From Gongronella butleri (Eukaryota; Mucoromycota; Mucoromycetes; Mucorales; Cunninghamellaceae): a stretch of 64,000 nucleotides of DNA. Where the stretch lies: NCBI GenBank assembly GCA_025201375.1, contig JAIWZP010000008.1, positions 124,001-188,000 on the forward strand, in the 5' to 3' direction. Of this stretch, positions 11,511-21,708 are shown piece after piece. Below the pieces are notes generated by a model. That model worked only from the letters and a program-made list of their open reading frames with translations, ran no database searches and was not told the DNA's origin. Position numbers and translations under genes: made by a program. How positions within the stretch are numbered: position 1 is the stretch's first letter; each line of letters starts with the position of its first letter.

Positions 11511-12055
11511 TTATTTTTTCTTTTGAGATTTTTGGGATTCCTCCATTCTGGCTTGAATGCGCTCATTGACATCCTTTTGGGTTGCTCGCTCCTCGGGGGT
11601 GCCACGGAAGCGCCAGCCCTTCATCTTGCGTCCGGCAGCCTTGGTGCCGACCTTGTGCTGCTCATTGTCCAATTCACACCATTCTGGCTCGCTGGGCCAC
11701 TTGAATTCGTTGTCCAGGGTGACAATGGCTTTCTTGAACGCCGACGACGCCTTGATCAGTTTGCCGCTGCGATCCTTCTTGTATCGCGTCGCATAGTTCA
11801 TCGTGCGCACCTCCTGGACGTTCACACCATAGATATTCGTCAAATACGAGTGAATATCAAACTTGTTGCACTTGGGTGGCACACGGAACGCAACCTGGTT
11901 AGGCTGCAGATTCGCCCTGACCATTTTGAACACAATATTGGGCAGGTAGACCTTGTCTATTTCAAAAAAAAACACGTTAGCAGCCAAAACAAAGCTTTTG
12001 CGCGTTGAAATTCGGTTTTATTCGTACTCAGGCCCTGTCGGAAGGCTGAAGACAT
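11511..12055 (-). CDS. MRP20: Mitochondrial ribosomal protein uL23m
   Basis: Exons 12055-12028 and 11956-11511 encode 157 residues. The first exon gives MSSAFRQGL; the second continues NKVYLPNIVFKMVR. The blocks VYLPN.VF, FRVPPKCNKFDIHSYL and NIYGVNVQEVRTMNY are typical of the L23/L25 fold that binds 23S-like rRNA at the exit tunnel, in its fungal mitochondrial form. The lysine-rich C-terminus (MKGWRFRGTPEE) also fits mitochondrial family members. The short N-terminus could be part of a mitochondrial import signal; it has one Arg, is Ser/Ala rich and has no acidic residue. The first coding exon is only 28 nt, a recurrent feature here. The cytosolic uL23 is longer and differs, so the mitochondrial assignment is favoured. 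Confidence 0.85.
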
Positions 12056-13620
12056 ATCTACGAGGGAAGTGGAAGGCACAAGGACAAGAAAAAGAAAGAA
12101 AAAAAGTAAGCATGGAGCTGGCTTTTTTCCTTTTTTTGGTCAATGCAAAAGGAAAAAAAAGCACGTCACTCCGCCCTTGTTCCCCTCCAGGCCCCGGACA
12201 CAGGATTCTTGTGCGCTCTGCCTCTTTCCCCTTTCGTGGATCAAAATTACCCTCCTCGCTGCACTATGGCTTGCTGGTGCATCAATGGATTTCACTGGCC
12301 CAAAGGATGGATTCCATGATGAACTTTAGCGTGAATTGCACGATTTTACGCTTTTTAAGCAGCACAAACTGCACATGCGGACAATTGGCTGAAGCCACTG
12401 ATAAGATTGCTTCCGGAGAGTCCACAATTGGCCGCCACATCATGTCAGGTGTCGTCAGGGCAAAAAAAAAAAAAAAAAAAAAAAAAGTAAAAAAGGAAGC
12501 GTTTGCTCCCGAAAATCCATTCCCATCACATAGCGCCGGTCCTGTGAAGCGACCTTGCTCGTTTACTGGGTAACTTTCGAGGGCGATTCCAATGGATTTC
12601 AAAAAATGGCTTTGGTTGATGCAGAATGCGCGTTTTTGCGCGCTTTTGCGAGATTCGGTCCTCCTTGGCATTTCAAGCGGTTGCACAGAGATTCAGATGA
12701 GCGTACTAAAGAAAGACGTGGTTTTGCCTAGGCCACAAAATCCACTTGCGGCGCTAGCAGGGAATGCAAAGGAAAGCCTGTATCCGTAATTCTTGGAATG
12801 GAGCGCCTAAACTTGTCTAGGCCTGGTACATAGAAGCCCAAAGTGAGCCAGTTGGAAGCAATGATGTCTGTGTTTCAGACGCGTCTCAATCATTCCATTG
12901 CACGCCCCTTTTTACAAGTAAAACGAGAAAAATCGCATAAAAAACCGTAAAATGGCAAAAAAGACGGCTGCGTAGCGCGTGTCTGGCCACAATGACATGC
13001 GATTCCGTATCTCATCGTGCCGCAGCGCGGAACACCAATGGGTAGCAAGCGAGTTTCTTCGCGCAAAAAAACAAAAAAAAAAAAGGATTTTTTTGGCAGA
13101 TGGACTCTCACACGCGCACCTTGAATTTTTCGACGCGCTTCTGCATGACGACGCGTCTTTTCATGCGCGTAATCTCATGCCCTGCTGCTCTCAAGGAGCA
13201 TCACAGAGTCGCGTTTTGGCACAACGGATCAAATCACCCAAGAGCAGAAAGAAACGTCGTGGGCGTCGCAGCAAGATGAGCCTCGACGTTGCGCTCTGTG
13301 CGACGCAGACAACTTTGAACACTCTTTCAAATTCTTTTTTGTTGAAAACAGCAATATTCCCAAATGAGGGAACCTTGTGTTTGTGCCTTTTGGCTTTTGT
13401 GTAGGTGTTCTGATGAGTCATGTGCAGCATTTCAACTATCTTGTGGCACATATCCCCTTTAGACTACGCAAAACAAAGAAAAAGCGACCAACTCGTTCTC
13501 CTAATCTTGAATTTTTAAATGCTTGTTTCCCAGCCCAATTCTCTCCCCCCCTTCTTTTCTTCCCCCTTTCTCCTCCCCCGCTCTTTTTTATTTCATTTGT
13601 GGTGCCTCGAATTGCGGTAA
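12056..13620. other. Intergenic between divergent uL23m and GRDP-like genes
   Basis: About 1.6 kb without a supportable gene. It contains A/T homopolymers (a long A run near 12462-12486), two GACGCGTC palindromes (12878 and 13150) and pyrimidine-rich sequence just before the GRDP-like start. Small open frames here show no family resemblance. Confidence 0.55.
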
Positions 13621-15779
13621 ATGGACCTGCAAAATTTTGATCCTGCATGTCTTGACGAAATGGAGCACGTCTTCCCCACGCTGGGCGGCGTTGTGACCGT
13701 TAAAAATGCAGGGTATTACCTGTCGCTGCTCGATCAATTTGTTAAGCTACGAAAGTCATTTCACGGCCACCTGGATGCTTTTCATGCGCGCGCCGAGCTG
13801 CGCTACATCCAATGGATCCATGGCTGCAAAGAGCGTCCCGCTAATCTCACCAACATTGTCCCTCCACTTGGTAAAAAAAAATAAGTAGAAGAAAAGCTGA
13901 ATGCGTCACGTCGACTGCACGTTGCATTGGGGCTGGAGAGTGAAATTGAGGCGCGATAAAAAGTATCTGGGAGCCAGGGCTCGCTAAAACGATGCAAAAT
14001 ATTGATGTATTTGCTGATTCATTTTGAATTGTGTTCTTTTTAGATGTTGCCTACATGTTCCATGTGCATCTACTGTCGCCTTACCGCTTTTACGAGGACT
14101 CTCAGCGTATGATGGTGCCCTATATGCTAAGTATTCCGATGCCCATGGAGCAATTGGTATAAAACACGAAAAAAGAAACGGACCCCCATCACAAAGAGAG
14201 CCCAGCCAATCTGAACTTAATTCATGTTTTCTGTAGTACATGCAACGAGACAAGCCAAATAGTGCGTCCGTCCAATTTTGGGAACAGCGTTGCGCAGAGG
14301 GCAACGAGCCCTTCACACTCACCGTCGATGATTTGACGCAGCCGGTTCCCAGCTATCGCAAGTGCCCTTTTTGCAAAAAAGGGTTTAAAATCAACAGGTG
14401 GGGAGAGAGGAAGAGCCATTGGGGCCATGAAAAGCGTTTTTGACGCGCATTCGTCTTTTTTTTTATTTTTTCCTATCAGCGCGGATTATGGCAGCTGGCG
14501 CGTGGACGCCATGACGCTCTTGCGGTGCTGGTACTGTGAGGAAAACTTTAATGTGCATGATGCGTCGGTGGCGCGGATCCTGGATGATTTAGACCGACCA
14601 CTCATGACGCAAAGCGAGACAGATCAGCCTGCGTGGCTTCGGTATGCTGGAATTCTGAAATAGAGGCGCGCTAGAGCATGTCACGACGTGCTCATTCTAT
14701 TTTTTTTATTTTGAAACAGAGGCACTTTGCTTAATAACACGGGTAACATCAGACGAATTCTCATGACAGAGCGTCCTTCAAACCCGGTTGTGGGTCTGTG
14801 GATCAAAGTGTGGCCAAACAACACAAGTGACAGCGGCGCGCCACCCACTGGGTCTGCCGCCATCAGGGAATTCATCCGCACGCGTGTATTCCATCAGACC
14901 AGAAGCATGTTTGAAATTGAGCCCATCCTGATCCGCCAGCTTCATTTCCATGCATTGGACCAAGGCTGGACCGAGGCCGAGGAGCGTCAAAAACGCGAGA
15001 GATTGCAAGGTACGCGCAAAATCGACGCGCGTTTCTTTTTTTTATTGATTTGCCTCTCCAACCACCAATTTTTTTTATTGTGCAATCACATAGATCTGAC
15101 GACGTGCATCAATGCCTGCTACAGCAATAATCCGAGTCCATTTTCTTTAGACCTAATTCAAGCTGCCGACCAACAATACCGGCGCACGCTTGCCTTACTG
15201 GAGCATGAATGGATATACCCTGACGCGATTGTACGCGGCATTCGGCACTACCCCAACTTTTTGAAGCTGTTTGCGCAGCCACAGTTCGAATTGACGGCTT
15301 TGCCGCCCATCCACACGGAGATCATCTGGCGCATGCATCTGATGTTCCCCCGTCAATACCGTGAGCTCACTTTACGGGCCGTGCATCGTGTCGTCAACTA
15401 TGAGGATAATATCCGCAAGTACCCGGTCGAGCGTGAGAAAGCAGGGGGATTGCTGCATTTGCCTGGCCATCATCCAAGCACGTCGCGCGTCCACCCGCAT
15501 CCTGATCCAGTCACACAAATGGATTTTGTCCAGGGCAGTGCGCATGTGTATGATCCCATTGACGAGGATGATCCCAGGGACGGCAGCATCACGGACACAA
15601 AAGACTCCAATTCCACGACTGGCGCTCGTTGTTATTCAGGTGAGTCGGCATAAAAGATGCTGATCGCTTTTCTAATTGCCTTTTTGCTAGGTTCACACTC
15701 CTCATCGAGCCATCGTCAACCGAGCCGATCCTCCTCGTTTTTCGACACAGCGTCAGAAGCCTCCAGCGGCCTTTTGTAA
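13621..15779 (+). CDS. GRDP-like (DUF1399, glycine-rich-domain-containing family) protein
   Basis: Exons 13621-13870, 14044-14156, 14237-14397, 14480-14641, 14720-15009, 15094-15639 and 15691-15779 join in frame to 536 residues. The segment PLDVAYMFHVHLLSPYRFYED is the core of the GRDP-like family (Pfam GRDP-like), whose signature is an H-x-H/L-x-P-x-x-Y region. A cysteine cluster KCPFCKKGFKIN and later LLRCWYCEENFNVHD (C-x2-C pairs) may bind zinc. The second half repeats family features (DLTTCINACYSNN, RRTLALLEHEWIYPDAI, FPRQYRELTLRAVHRVVNYEDN). The C-terminus is a Ser-rich low-complexity tail. Plant GRDPs are linked to stress and auxin responses; in fungi the biochemical role is not established, so none is assigned. 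Upstream is a C-rich promoter stretch (13540-13585). Confidence 0.82.
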
Positions 15780-17861
15780 AATGCGAAGTTACCCGCGCGC
15801 TCTTTTTTTTCTTCTTCTTTTTTTTTCTCTTTGTTTTGTGCACCCCCGTTTTAAAATAAAATAAAAATTGTTGATCAGTGAGACACATGTCATAGCAGGC
15901 TTGCCTGTCAAGCTTTTGCTCAGCCCAGCTCGATGGATTGGGCGAGCGTGATCAGATTAAAGATGGTATAAACTTATTCTAGGCGCACAGCACGCGCCTC
16001 GTGTGAAACCCGGAAGTGGTCGACTCAATGGCAATACCCAGCTGGCTATTCTCAGCTTCTGATGAGTGCTTGCAGTGCCCAATGGAGCCTGTGATGCGCT
16101 TCGATTGATGCTCATCGAAATGGAGTGATTTGTCTCGCCACTGGGCGTGCGTATCAACGTCATTTTTTCTTTTTCTTACCGTAGTACGAAGCAATCGCAT
16201 GGTTAATTGTTTTCCCTTGGCTGATGCGTCTCATTCGAAAGCCCAGAAACACAAGAAACAAACAAGCCGAGTGACAGACAATCCACGCCCCTTTTTTTTT
16301 CAATTTCTTGGATACACCCTCGCACAAAAAAAGGTCAATTTCAACGGCGAACCAGGCACCTGGGTTGATGATGTCATAAGAAGTCAGCCAGCCTGGGAAG
16401 ATTAGACTCGAGGCTGAGAGATCACATGTCACAAAGCAACATCTCTCTGGCTTACCTGGGCATCGCGTCTCGTGCTCTATGCTCCTGTGGTCTGCCTGAT
16501 TTTCTTGAACAAGGCCAAGGTATAACTTCAATATCACTCTTCAATTTTTTCAAGCATCCGCATAAATTCCGTTTTTCGACCTATTTTCGTCAATGGTTAA
16601 TCTCGACGAATACCGATCACAGCGCCTCGAAGGTATTTCATCGGAAAGAGCACGGATTGGCGCGTGTGTGGACATCCGTGATCTCCGAAAAAGATGGTTT
16701 TTGGGTATTTTGGCACGTTTTTAAAATATAGACATTTATCGACGCGTAAAAAACCGCGTCAAGCATCGAGCTAGACGCGTCTATTTCTCATCGTTCATGC
16801 ATCTGGAGCATCTCTTGCTGATGAATGCGCTGGCACGGCTTTATGAGTACGTTTTTCCCGTGCAATTTGCCGTTGAAATTAAATCTAAAATCACGGATTG
16901 CTTGTCGACCACGAAATGGATCCCACTCTTTTTGGGCATTTTCCGTGGTTTCTCCATCCAATCTCCCTTGTGTGCAAGTCTGACCCAATTCTGGGAACCT
17001 GGTTTTGGATTGTGGGCTGGGACGCACGTTTCGCCTAAATTTTGAATTGCATGCGGCGAGCCCAATGACAAACTGCAGCTGAGCTGTGAGCGGCAAGGAT
17101 GCTGCTTTAGATGAGCTCTGTCCAATTCGCCTGCTGCCGGTCAATTGGACTTTTTGCAAGAGTGCGCAAAACGCAAAACAATGCAAAATAGATCGTAGTC
17201 CTAGCTGACGTGTTTGCGCGGCGTCGCAGCGCTTTATGGCAAATTGCAAAACTGTAGCGCCTGAGAACATCAATACTAGGCACATGTTTTAACGCGATTC
17301 GAATCGCAGGATCTCGAGAAAGTCGAAATTTGCAATGAAAATAAAAAGAAACAGGAAGGTTAAGAAAAAAAATCGATTTTATGAACGGATGAGTTTTTAT
17401 ATGTGTATGGGCTGGGAAGAGATTGCGTGCGCATTGCTCTTTGATGTCCAAAAAGTGGGCAGAGCTTCGAGAAGCTCCATCGTTCATAAATGCCTGAGTG
17501 GGAACGTGAAGGCTGTGCCAATTGTCAATGTCTTCCTCTACGGGTATTCTCAGAGTCCCTGATCTCATCTGGTTGCGTCGTGCTGTGCAAATAAAAAGGC
17601 ACTTTTTTTGGCTACGTACATTTTGGTACCAAAAAAATCGATTTTTTCTTGCCAAAGCCGAATATCAGCGATTACTTTTCTGTGATGTTGCCCATCAATG
17701 GGTTTGGTGCGATAGGCAATGTGATCTTGGCTGTGATTGGTGCGATTTTGGCTTGCGGGGACCGATGACAAAGACAAGAGGGTGTTGTGTCATCAAACCG
17801 ACCTGTTTCTCTGTTTTTTTCCACTCTTCTTTTTTTTTTTTCTTTTCATTTCTACACCATT
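15780..17861. other. Intergenic with one copy of a dispersed repeat
   Basis: Two kilobases without a convincing gene between GRDP-like and CIA2. It includes repeat copy A (16741-17042, listed separately) and A/T-rich sequence with small unassigned open frames, for example 17335-17562 on the plus strand. Confidence 0.5.
16741..17042 (+). repeat. Dispersed repeat, copy A (pairs with 45537-45840)
   Basis: About 300 bp aligns by eye with 45537-45840 in the same orientation. Shared blocks include aaccgcgtcaa at 16752, then a long block beginning at an ATG (16797): tctaaaatc.cggattgc, cgtggtt.ctccat and cttgtgtgcaagt. From the ATG the two copies differ by a single 3-nt indel, so an 82-codon frame is kept in both. 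The translated copies share M.L..LLLM.A.AR, SKI.DC.ST.K and LCASL..F.EP. No known family is recognised. The minus strand also stays partly open, so coding status is unproven. Confidence 0.6.
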
Positions 17862-18362
17862 ATGGCCAGCAACTTGATCAACGCAAACCCAACGATCTAT
17901 AATACAAAGCGGTACGTTCGTGAGCAGACCGAGGAGGAATTGGACGACACTGTGGAAGACCTTATCGACAACGAAGAGGTGTTTGACTTGATCCGGTCGA
18001 TATCCGACCCTGAGCACCCGCTGACACTGGAGCAGCTGAATGTGACGCAAAACCAACACATCACGGTCAACAATGGCCGCAATCATATCCTGATCGAATT
18101 CACCCCCACGATTCCACACTGTTCCATGGCGACACTCATTGGCCTGTGCATCCGCGTCCGACTGCTGCGAAGCCTGCCCGAGCGCTTCAAGGTCGATATC
18201 CGTGTCCGCGAGGGCACCCACCAGTCCGAAGATGCTGTCAACAAGCAATTGAATGACAAGGAGCGTGTTGCCGCGGCCCTTGAGAATAGCCATCTGCTGG
18301 AAGTCGTCAATCAGTGCCTGTCCACTGCCAATTTGCGCGGCCGCGAGCAGCCAGCCCATTGA
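17862..18362 (+). CDS. CIA2: CIA2/MIP18 (FAM96) cytosolic iron-sulfur assembly factor
   Basis: A single exon encodes 166 residues. MIP18-family proteins, with CIA1 and MMS19, form the CIA targeting complex that delivers Fe-S clusters to cytosolic and nuclear apoproteins. Visible features: the N-terminal [16 protein letters not shown] block, an acidic segment, [18 protein letters not shown] (DUF59 core), and [21 protein letters not shown], which carries the conserved reactive cysteine in [43 protein letters not shown] (read in parts) is the usual C-terminal block. An in-frame upstream ATG at 17787 would add a phenylalanine-rich stretch translated from the T-rich leader. The start at 17862 matches family N-termini and directly follows that tract, so it was chosen. 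Confidence 0.94.
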   Translation: MASNLINANPTIYNTKRYVREQTEEELDDTVEDLIDNEEVFDLIRSISDPEHPLTLEQLNVTQNQHITVNNGRNHILIEFTPTIPHCSMATLIGLCIRVRLLRSLPERFKVDIRVREGTHQSEDAVNKQLNDKERVAAALENSHLLEVVNQCLSTANLRGREQPAH

Positions 18363-18438
18363 TCCCCCGCTCACTCATTTTTTGTACCATACTCAAAAGC
18401 CAGCAAAAATAAAAAAAATTTCCCCGACACCCAAAAGC

Positions 18439-18447
18439 TATAAAAGG
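18439..18447 (+). promoter_or_regulatory. TATA box-like element
   Basis: TATAAAAGG followed by GC-rich then T/C-rich sequence, about 90 nt before an ATG at 18531. It is downstream of CIA2, so it would serve a separate plus-strand transcript if functional. Confidence 0.4.
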
Positions 18448-18530
18448 CCACGGCGGCGGCCGCTTTTCTTTCTGTTTCTTTTTCTTTTTTTTTTTTCAAG
18501 GCACTTTCGAAGCTTTCTGGGTAATTAAAC

Positions 18531-18794
18531 ATGTCTCAGGAAGTCAAAAAGAGGCCAAGATCCCAATTGAACCATCTCAATTCCAAAAATGACAAAGAAA
18601 GATTAAAAATAACAAAAAATGAGGAGAGAAAAAAAAAGAGACAAAGGAGGAGCCTGTTGCGCTTGTGTATACATGGTACGTGTATGGCCTCTATGTCTCT
18701 GTCTGAGCGAGTCAACCATGTTTCAGAGTATAAAGGCGGAAGCCACGAGCTGAATTGTGGCATTTCAGCTTCGAAAGAAAAAAAATCGGGATAA
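18531..18794 (+). CDS. Possible small basic protein ORF behind a TATA box (doubtful)
   Basis: An 87-codon frame begins MSQEVKKRPRSQ, about 90 nt downstream of a TATAAAAGG box (18439-18447) and a pyrimidine-rich leader, an arrangement that resembles real promoters in this window. The product is lysine-rich and matches no family I know. A potential donor (gtacgt) after codon 50 suggests it could also be the first exon of a longer transcript or a noncoding RNA. Treat as unproven. Confidence 0.22.
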   Translation: MSQEVKKRPRSQLNHLNSKNDKERLKITKNEERKKKRQRRSLLRLCIHGTCMASMSLSERVNHVSEYKGGSHELNCGISASKEKKSG

Positions 18795-18995
18795 AAGACG
18801 CGAATTCCAGCGAGAGGAAGACGCGCGCGAGTGAAAAAAAAAGCTCAGAAAGACAGATAAAAAGTAGGCTGGTCGACGCGTGCTTGCGAGGAACCAAAAA
18901 ATGAGGATCATTTCACAATGAATGCGACAAAATTCTAAAGAGGGGGTGTCTGAAGCAACTTTTTATTGACAATGCGTGATTGATCATGAAACGCT

Positions 18996-19387
18996 TTAGT
19001 CGAAGAGACCGAAGCCCATGTCCTGTGAAGAGAAAGAAAAAAAAAAGTGAGCTGTTGGCATTGATCTCGCCATGATGATGGTCAACTTACGTCATCGGAC
19101 TCCTCCTTCTCCTCCTCAACGACCTCTTCCTTGGCCTCAGCGGCACCAGCGCCACCAGCAGCGGCACCAGCAGCGGCAACACCGCCAGTGGGGACGGAGG
19201 CCATCTTTTCCTTGCCTTCTTCGATGAGCTGGGCAATGTCCTTCTCGGCCAAGGCGGCGATCAAAGCAGAGACACGCTCCTCGTCAATCTCGGCACCGAC
19301 GGCGTTGAGGACGTTCTTGACTTCGTCAGCAGTGGGGGCGGCCTTACCACCGGTGGTGAGGAGCAAGTAAGCAGCGAGATACTTCAT
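18996..19387 (-). CDS. RPP2: 60S acidic ribosomal protein P2
   Basis: Exons 19387-19091 and 19022-18996 encode 107 residues. P2 pairs with P1 on the ribosomal stalk and recruits elongation factors. The N-terminal dimerisation domain reads MKYLAAYLLLTTGG, ADEVKNVLNAVGAEIDEERV and LIEEGKEKMASVPTGG. An Ala/Gly hinge and acidic segment follow. The second exon supplies the invariant C-terminal DDMGFGLFD, whose Ser/Asp-rich context is a phosphorylation and factor-binding site. Splitting the last eight codons into a separate exon is fully supported by the conserved tail. The MKYLAAYLL start distinguishes P2 from P1. Divergent from the ADA2-like gene, 390 bp apart. Confidence 0.96.
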
Positions 19388-19777
19388 GATTCTGCAATTT
19401 TTTTTAAAATAAAGGCACATTAGTCAGTTTTGTTCTGCATCCATCCATCCATCCATCCAATTGTGGCCAATCCATCCATCCATCTCAAAAGACCATGCAT
19501 CGCAGCTGCTTATGAATCGATAGATGGCGTGATTGGAAAGTCGACGGGCCCTTTTTGACAAGCTTTGACCTACCTAATACGTGTAAAGGTACAAAATAGA
19601 GAGAAAGAAAAAGAATCAAGCGGAGGAGGGTGCTCTGTTTCTTTTCTGCTGGAATTGAAATGCCGTTGTCGGGGGTACAAATTCGCTCGAAAAAAGGCAA
19701 GCACAGTCGCAACTTTTTTTTTTCTTTTTTCCTCTCATTTTCTGTATTTTAGTGTGCCTTTTGCCGTTGTTGCTTCC
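19388..19777. promoter_or_regulatory. Divergent promoter region, RPP2/ADA2-like
   Basis: A 390 bp region between divergent starts. It contains (CATC)n tracts (19438-19485) and, just before the ADA2-like ATG, a T-rich stretch ending ttttag that resembles an intron acceptor. A 5' leader intron in the ADA2-like gene is therefore possible. Confidence 0.5.
19438..19485 (+). repeat. (CATC)n microsatellite, interrupted
   Basis: Two tetranucleotide CATC runs separated by about 10 nt in the RPP2/ADA2-like intergenic region. Confidence 0.9.
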
Positions 19778-20905
19778 ATGGCGTCTGATTCGAAGCTGGT
19801 GAGCGGCCCAGCGTACCACGAAATTCAGGGTTACATGCCAAAACGGCGTGAATTTGAGGTGGAATCGCTAAATGACGCTGAAAAGTCGGTGGCAGATATG
19901 GTGTTTTATGGCGACGACACTGCGCAGGATATCCGTTTGAAGCTTATGATCTTGGATATCTACAACACACGGCTGGACCGGCGTATCGAGAACAAGCGAT
20001 ACATTTTTGAGCGCGAATGGCTGGATTTTCGCGCGCAACGCCTGCAGCTGCGCAAAAAGGCCAAGGTGGACAAGCAACTCTTCAACCGCGCGCGTGCTTT
20101 TAGCCGCTTACAGACAGCGCGCGATCACGACGCGTTTGTGCAGGGTCTAATTCGTGAACAAGAATTGCGTGACCGCATTGCCACCCTACAGCGCTGGCGC
20201 TATCACGCAGGCATTACCACCTTGCAAGAAGGAGAAGCTTATGAGGAGGCAAAGGAACAACGTCTCCACCATCTCAAGTCATTGCTGGCGGCCGCCCACC
20301 ATCGCCTCCAGCTCAATATACCCACCCCGAATGAGCAACAGGCCTTTTCATCCACATCCACATCACAGCAGCACCCATTGACCAGTGTTAGCCTTGGTGT
20401 TCTCCCGACACCCTCATTCCCATTGCCAATCCAGCGATCTGCCTCGGCCACACCCGCTTCGGTAGGTTTGCCTTCCCTATTACCCTCACGTCCATTGCCG
20501 CCAACATCGTCCATTGCATCATCCGCATCATCTGCATCGTCAATATCTGCAACCCTGCCACGGCAAGCCAAGAGACAGGCAGCCGCAGCAGTCACAGCAG
20601 CCGCTCGCGCGAACAACGCGCCACCAGCGGGTCGCAAGCCCGCTAACGCGCTGGACATCAGCCAGGCTGACGGCATTGAGCTGCTGACGGCCGATGAACA
20701 AGCATTGTGCTCGGCACTGCGTCTGTTACCACGGCCGTATCTGGTGATCAAGAGCACCATCCTCAAAGAGTACGAAAAACGTGGGTTTCTCAAGCGCCGC
20801 GCTGCGCGCTCCTTGATCAAAATCGATGTGAACAAAACAAGTCGTCTGTATGATTTTTTTATTGAAAAGGGGTGGATATCGGCGGCAATCAATAAACAAG
20901 AGTGA
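19778..20905 (+). CDS. ADA2: ADA2-like SAGA adaptor lacking ZZ and SANT domains
   Basis: A single exon encodes 375 residues. The first 180 match the central ADA region of transcriptional adaptor ADA2: HEIQGYMPKRREFEVE, LKLMILDIYNTRLDRRIENK, FSRLQTARDHDAFVQGLI and ELRDRIATLQRWR. After a Ser/Thr/Pro/Ala linker the C-terminus is a SWIRM domain (GIELLTADEQALCSALRLLP, then KSTILKEYEKRGFLKRRAARSLIKIDVNK). ADA2 normally begins with a ZZ zinc finger and SANT domain that hold GCN5. Neither is encoded here, and the 390 bp back to divergent RPP2 contains no cysteine-rich ZZ-like frame. Either this is a truncated paralogue or the 5' exons are missing. Absence of introns would fit a retrocopy. The last codons face LSM3, whose stop lies 70 bp away (convergent). 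Confidence 0.8.
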   Translation: MASDSKLVSGPAYHEIQGYMPKRREFEVESLNDAEKSVADMVFYGDDTAQDIRLKLMILDIYNTRLDRRIENKRYIFEREWLDFRAQRLQLRKKAKVDKQLFNRARAFSRLQTARDHDAFVQGLIREQELRDRIATLQRWRYHAGITTLQEGEAYEEAKEQRLHHLKSLLAAAHHRLQLNIPTPNEQQAFSSTSTSQQHPLTSVSLGVLPTPSFPLPIQRSASATPASVGLPSLLPSRPLPPTSSIASSASSASSISATLPRQAKRQAAAAVTAAARANNAPPAGRKPANALDISQADGIELLTADEQALCSALRLLPRPYLVIKSTILKEYEKRGFLKRRAARSLIKIDVNKTSRLYDFFIEKGWISAAINKQE

Positions 20906-20975
20906 GGGACACGTTTTGCGTCCTTCCTTTCATGGTGCAAGTGAAGAAATGAAACTAAAAAAAAAAACCGTGCCG

Positions 20976-21522
20976 CTACGCGCGCGAAGGAGGCGAAACC
21001 TGTAAAAAGAGAGACAGACAGAGAGGGGGAGAGGGAGAAAATAGGACAAATGAGCGCTACGGATGCTATTGCACGCTCAATGTCCACGGTGCTTACCAAG
21101 ATGACGCCGTCGCCACGGACAAAGAGCATATCAAAGGTGCGCTGCACGGTCTACAGCGTGAAAAAAAAAAGAGAGATCAGTGACTGGCGAATAGCATTGA
21201 GATGGAGATTCCCATTATGATGGCCATTGACATTACCCTGATGACCTGCTGCATCGATTCCTCATCAATATCGACAATGGTGATGGTCTCCTCGACGTTG
21301 CCAAGGACCATATTCAAATGGCCGTCGTAAGCCTAAAAAGAGTGGAGTGTTCACAAAAACAGATTGATACTCGCTTTTTTTGTAGATGTTTACGTGCAAG
21401 ACGCCGCGCAATTCGCGGTCGCCACGCAGCTTGACGTAGATCCTTTCGTCCAAGGACAAGCGCACGAGATCCAGGGGCTCCTGCACGGTGCCAGTGTCTG
21501 CGGAGGTGGTCGTGTCCGCCAT
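20976..21522 (-). CDS. LSM3: U6 snRNA-associated Sm-like protein LSM3
   Basis: Exons 21522-21394, 21332-21237, 21150-21097 and 20999-20976 encode 100 residues. LSM3 is a ring subunit of both LSM1-7 (cytoplasmic mRNA decay) and LSM2-8 (U6 snRNP). The Sm1 motif is [38 protein letters not shown], read in parts across exons 1-2. Sm2 is [15 protein letters not shown]. The last exon holds only eight codons (VSPPSRA and stop). Without it the frame would run on for about 270 unrelated codons antisense to the ADA2-like gene. Donor choice in exon 2 (AGG|gtaatg) preserves the helix linker VIRTVQRTF. Divergent from uL24m, start codons 186 bp apart. Confidence 0.95.
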
Positions 21523-21708
21523 TGGGTAAGTGAAGAAGAAAGAAACGAAAAAAAATCGCTCTCCAAAAACCCGCTTGGCCATTTCAAAAGGGTTCTTTCA
21601 AAATTGCGGTCACACTCCGCCCGGGCCTTTCAAAAAAAATAAAAAAAGAGGCAGGAGATCTGTCACTTTTTGTCCTCTTTTTCACTTTTACACTACACAA
21701 AGCCTATT

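Noticed and set aside
12282..12686. 134-codon minus-strand frame in the uL23m/GRDP gap
   Set aside because: Contains a phenylalanine run from a T homopolymer, no family resemblance and no promoter-like context.
17787..17861. Upstream in-frame start that would extend CIA2 by 25 residues
   Set aside because: The extension is a translated T-rich leader giving a Phe-rich stretch that no family member has; it might mimic a signal peptide but is not plausible for a cytosolic factor.
20239..21147. 302-codon minus-strand frame containing an Sm-like start
   Set aside because: Only its first codons are real (LSM3 exon 3). The rest is intron and antisense of the ADA2-like gene; splicing to an eight-codon last exon restores the LSM3 C-terminus.
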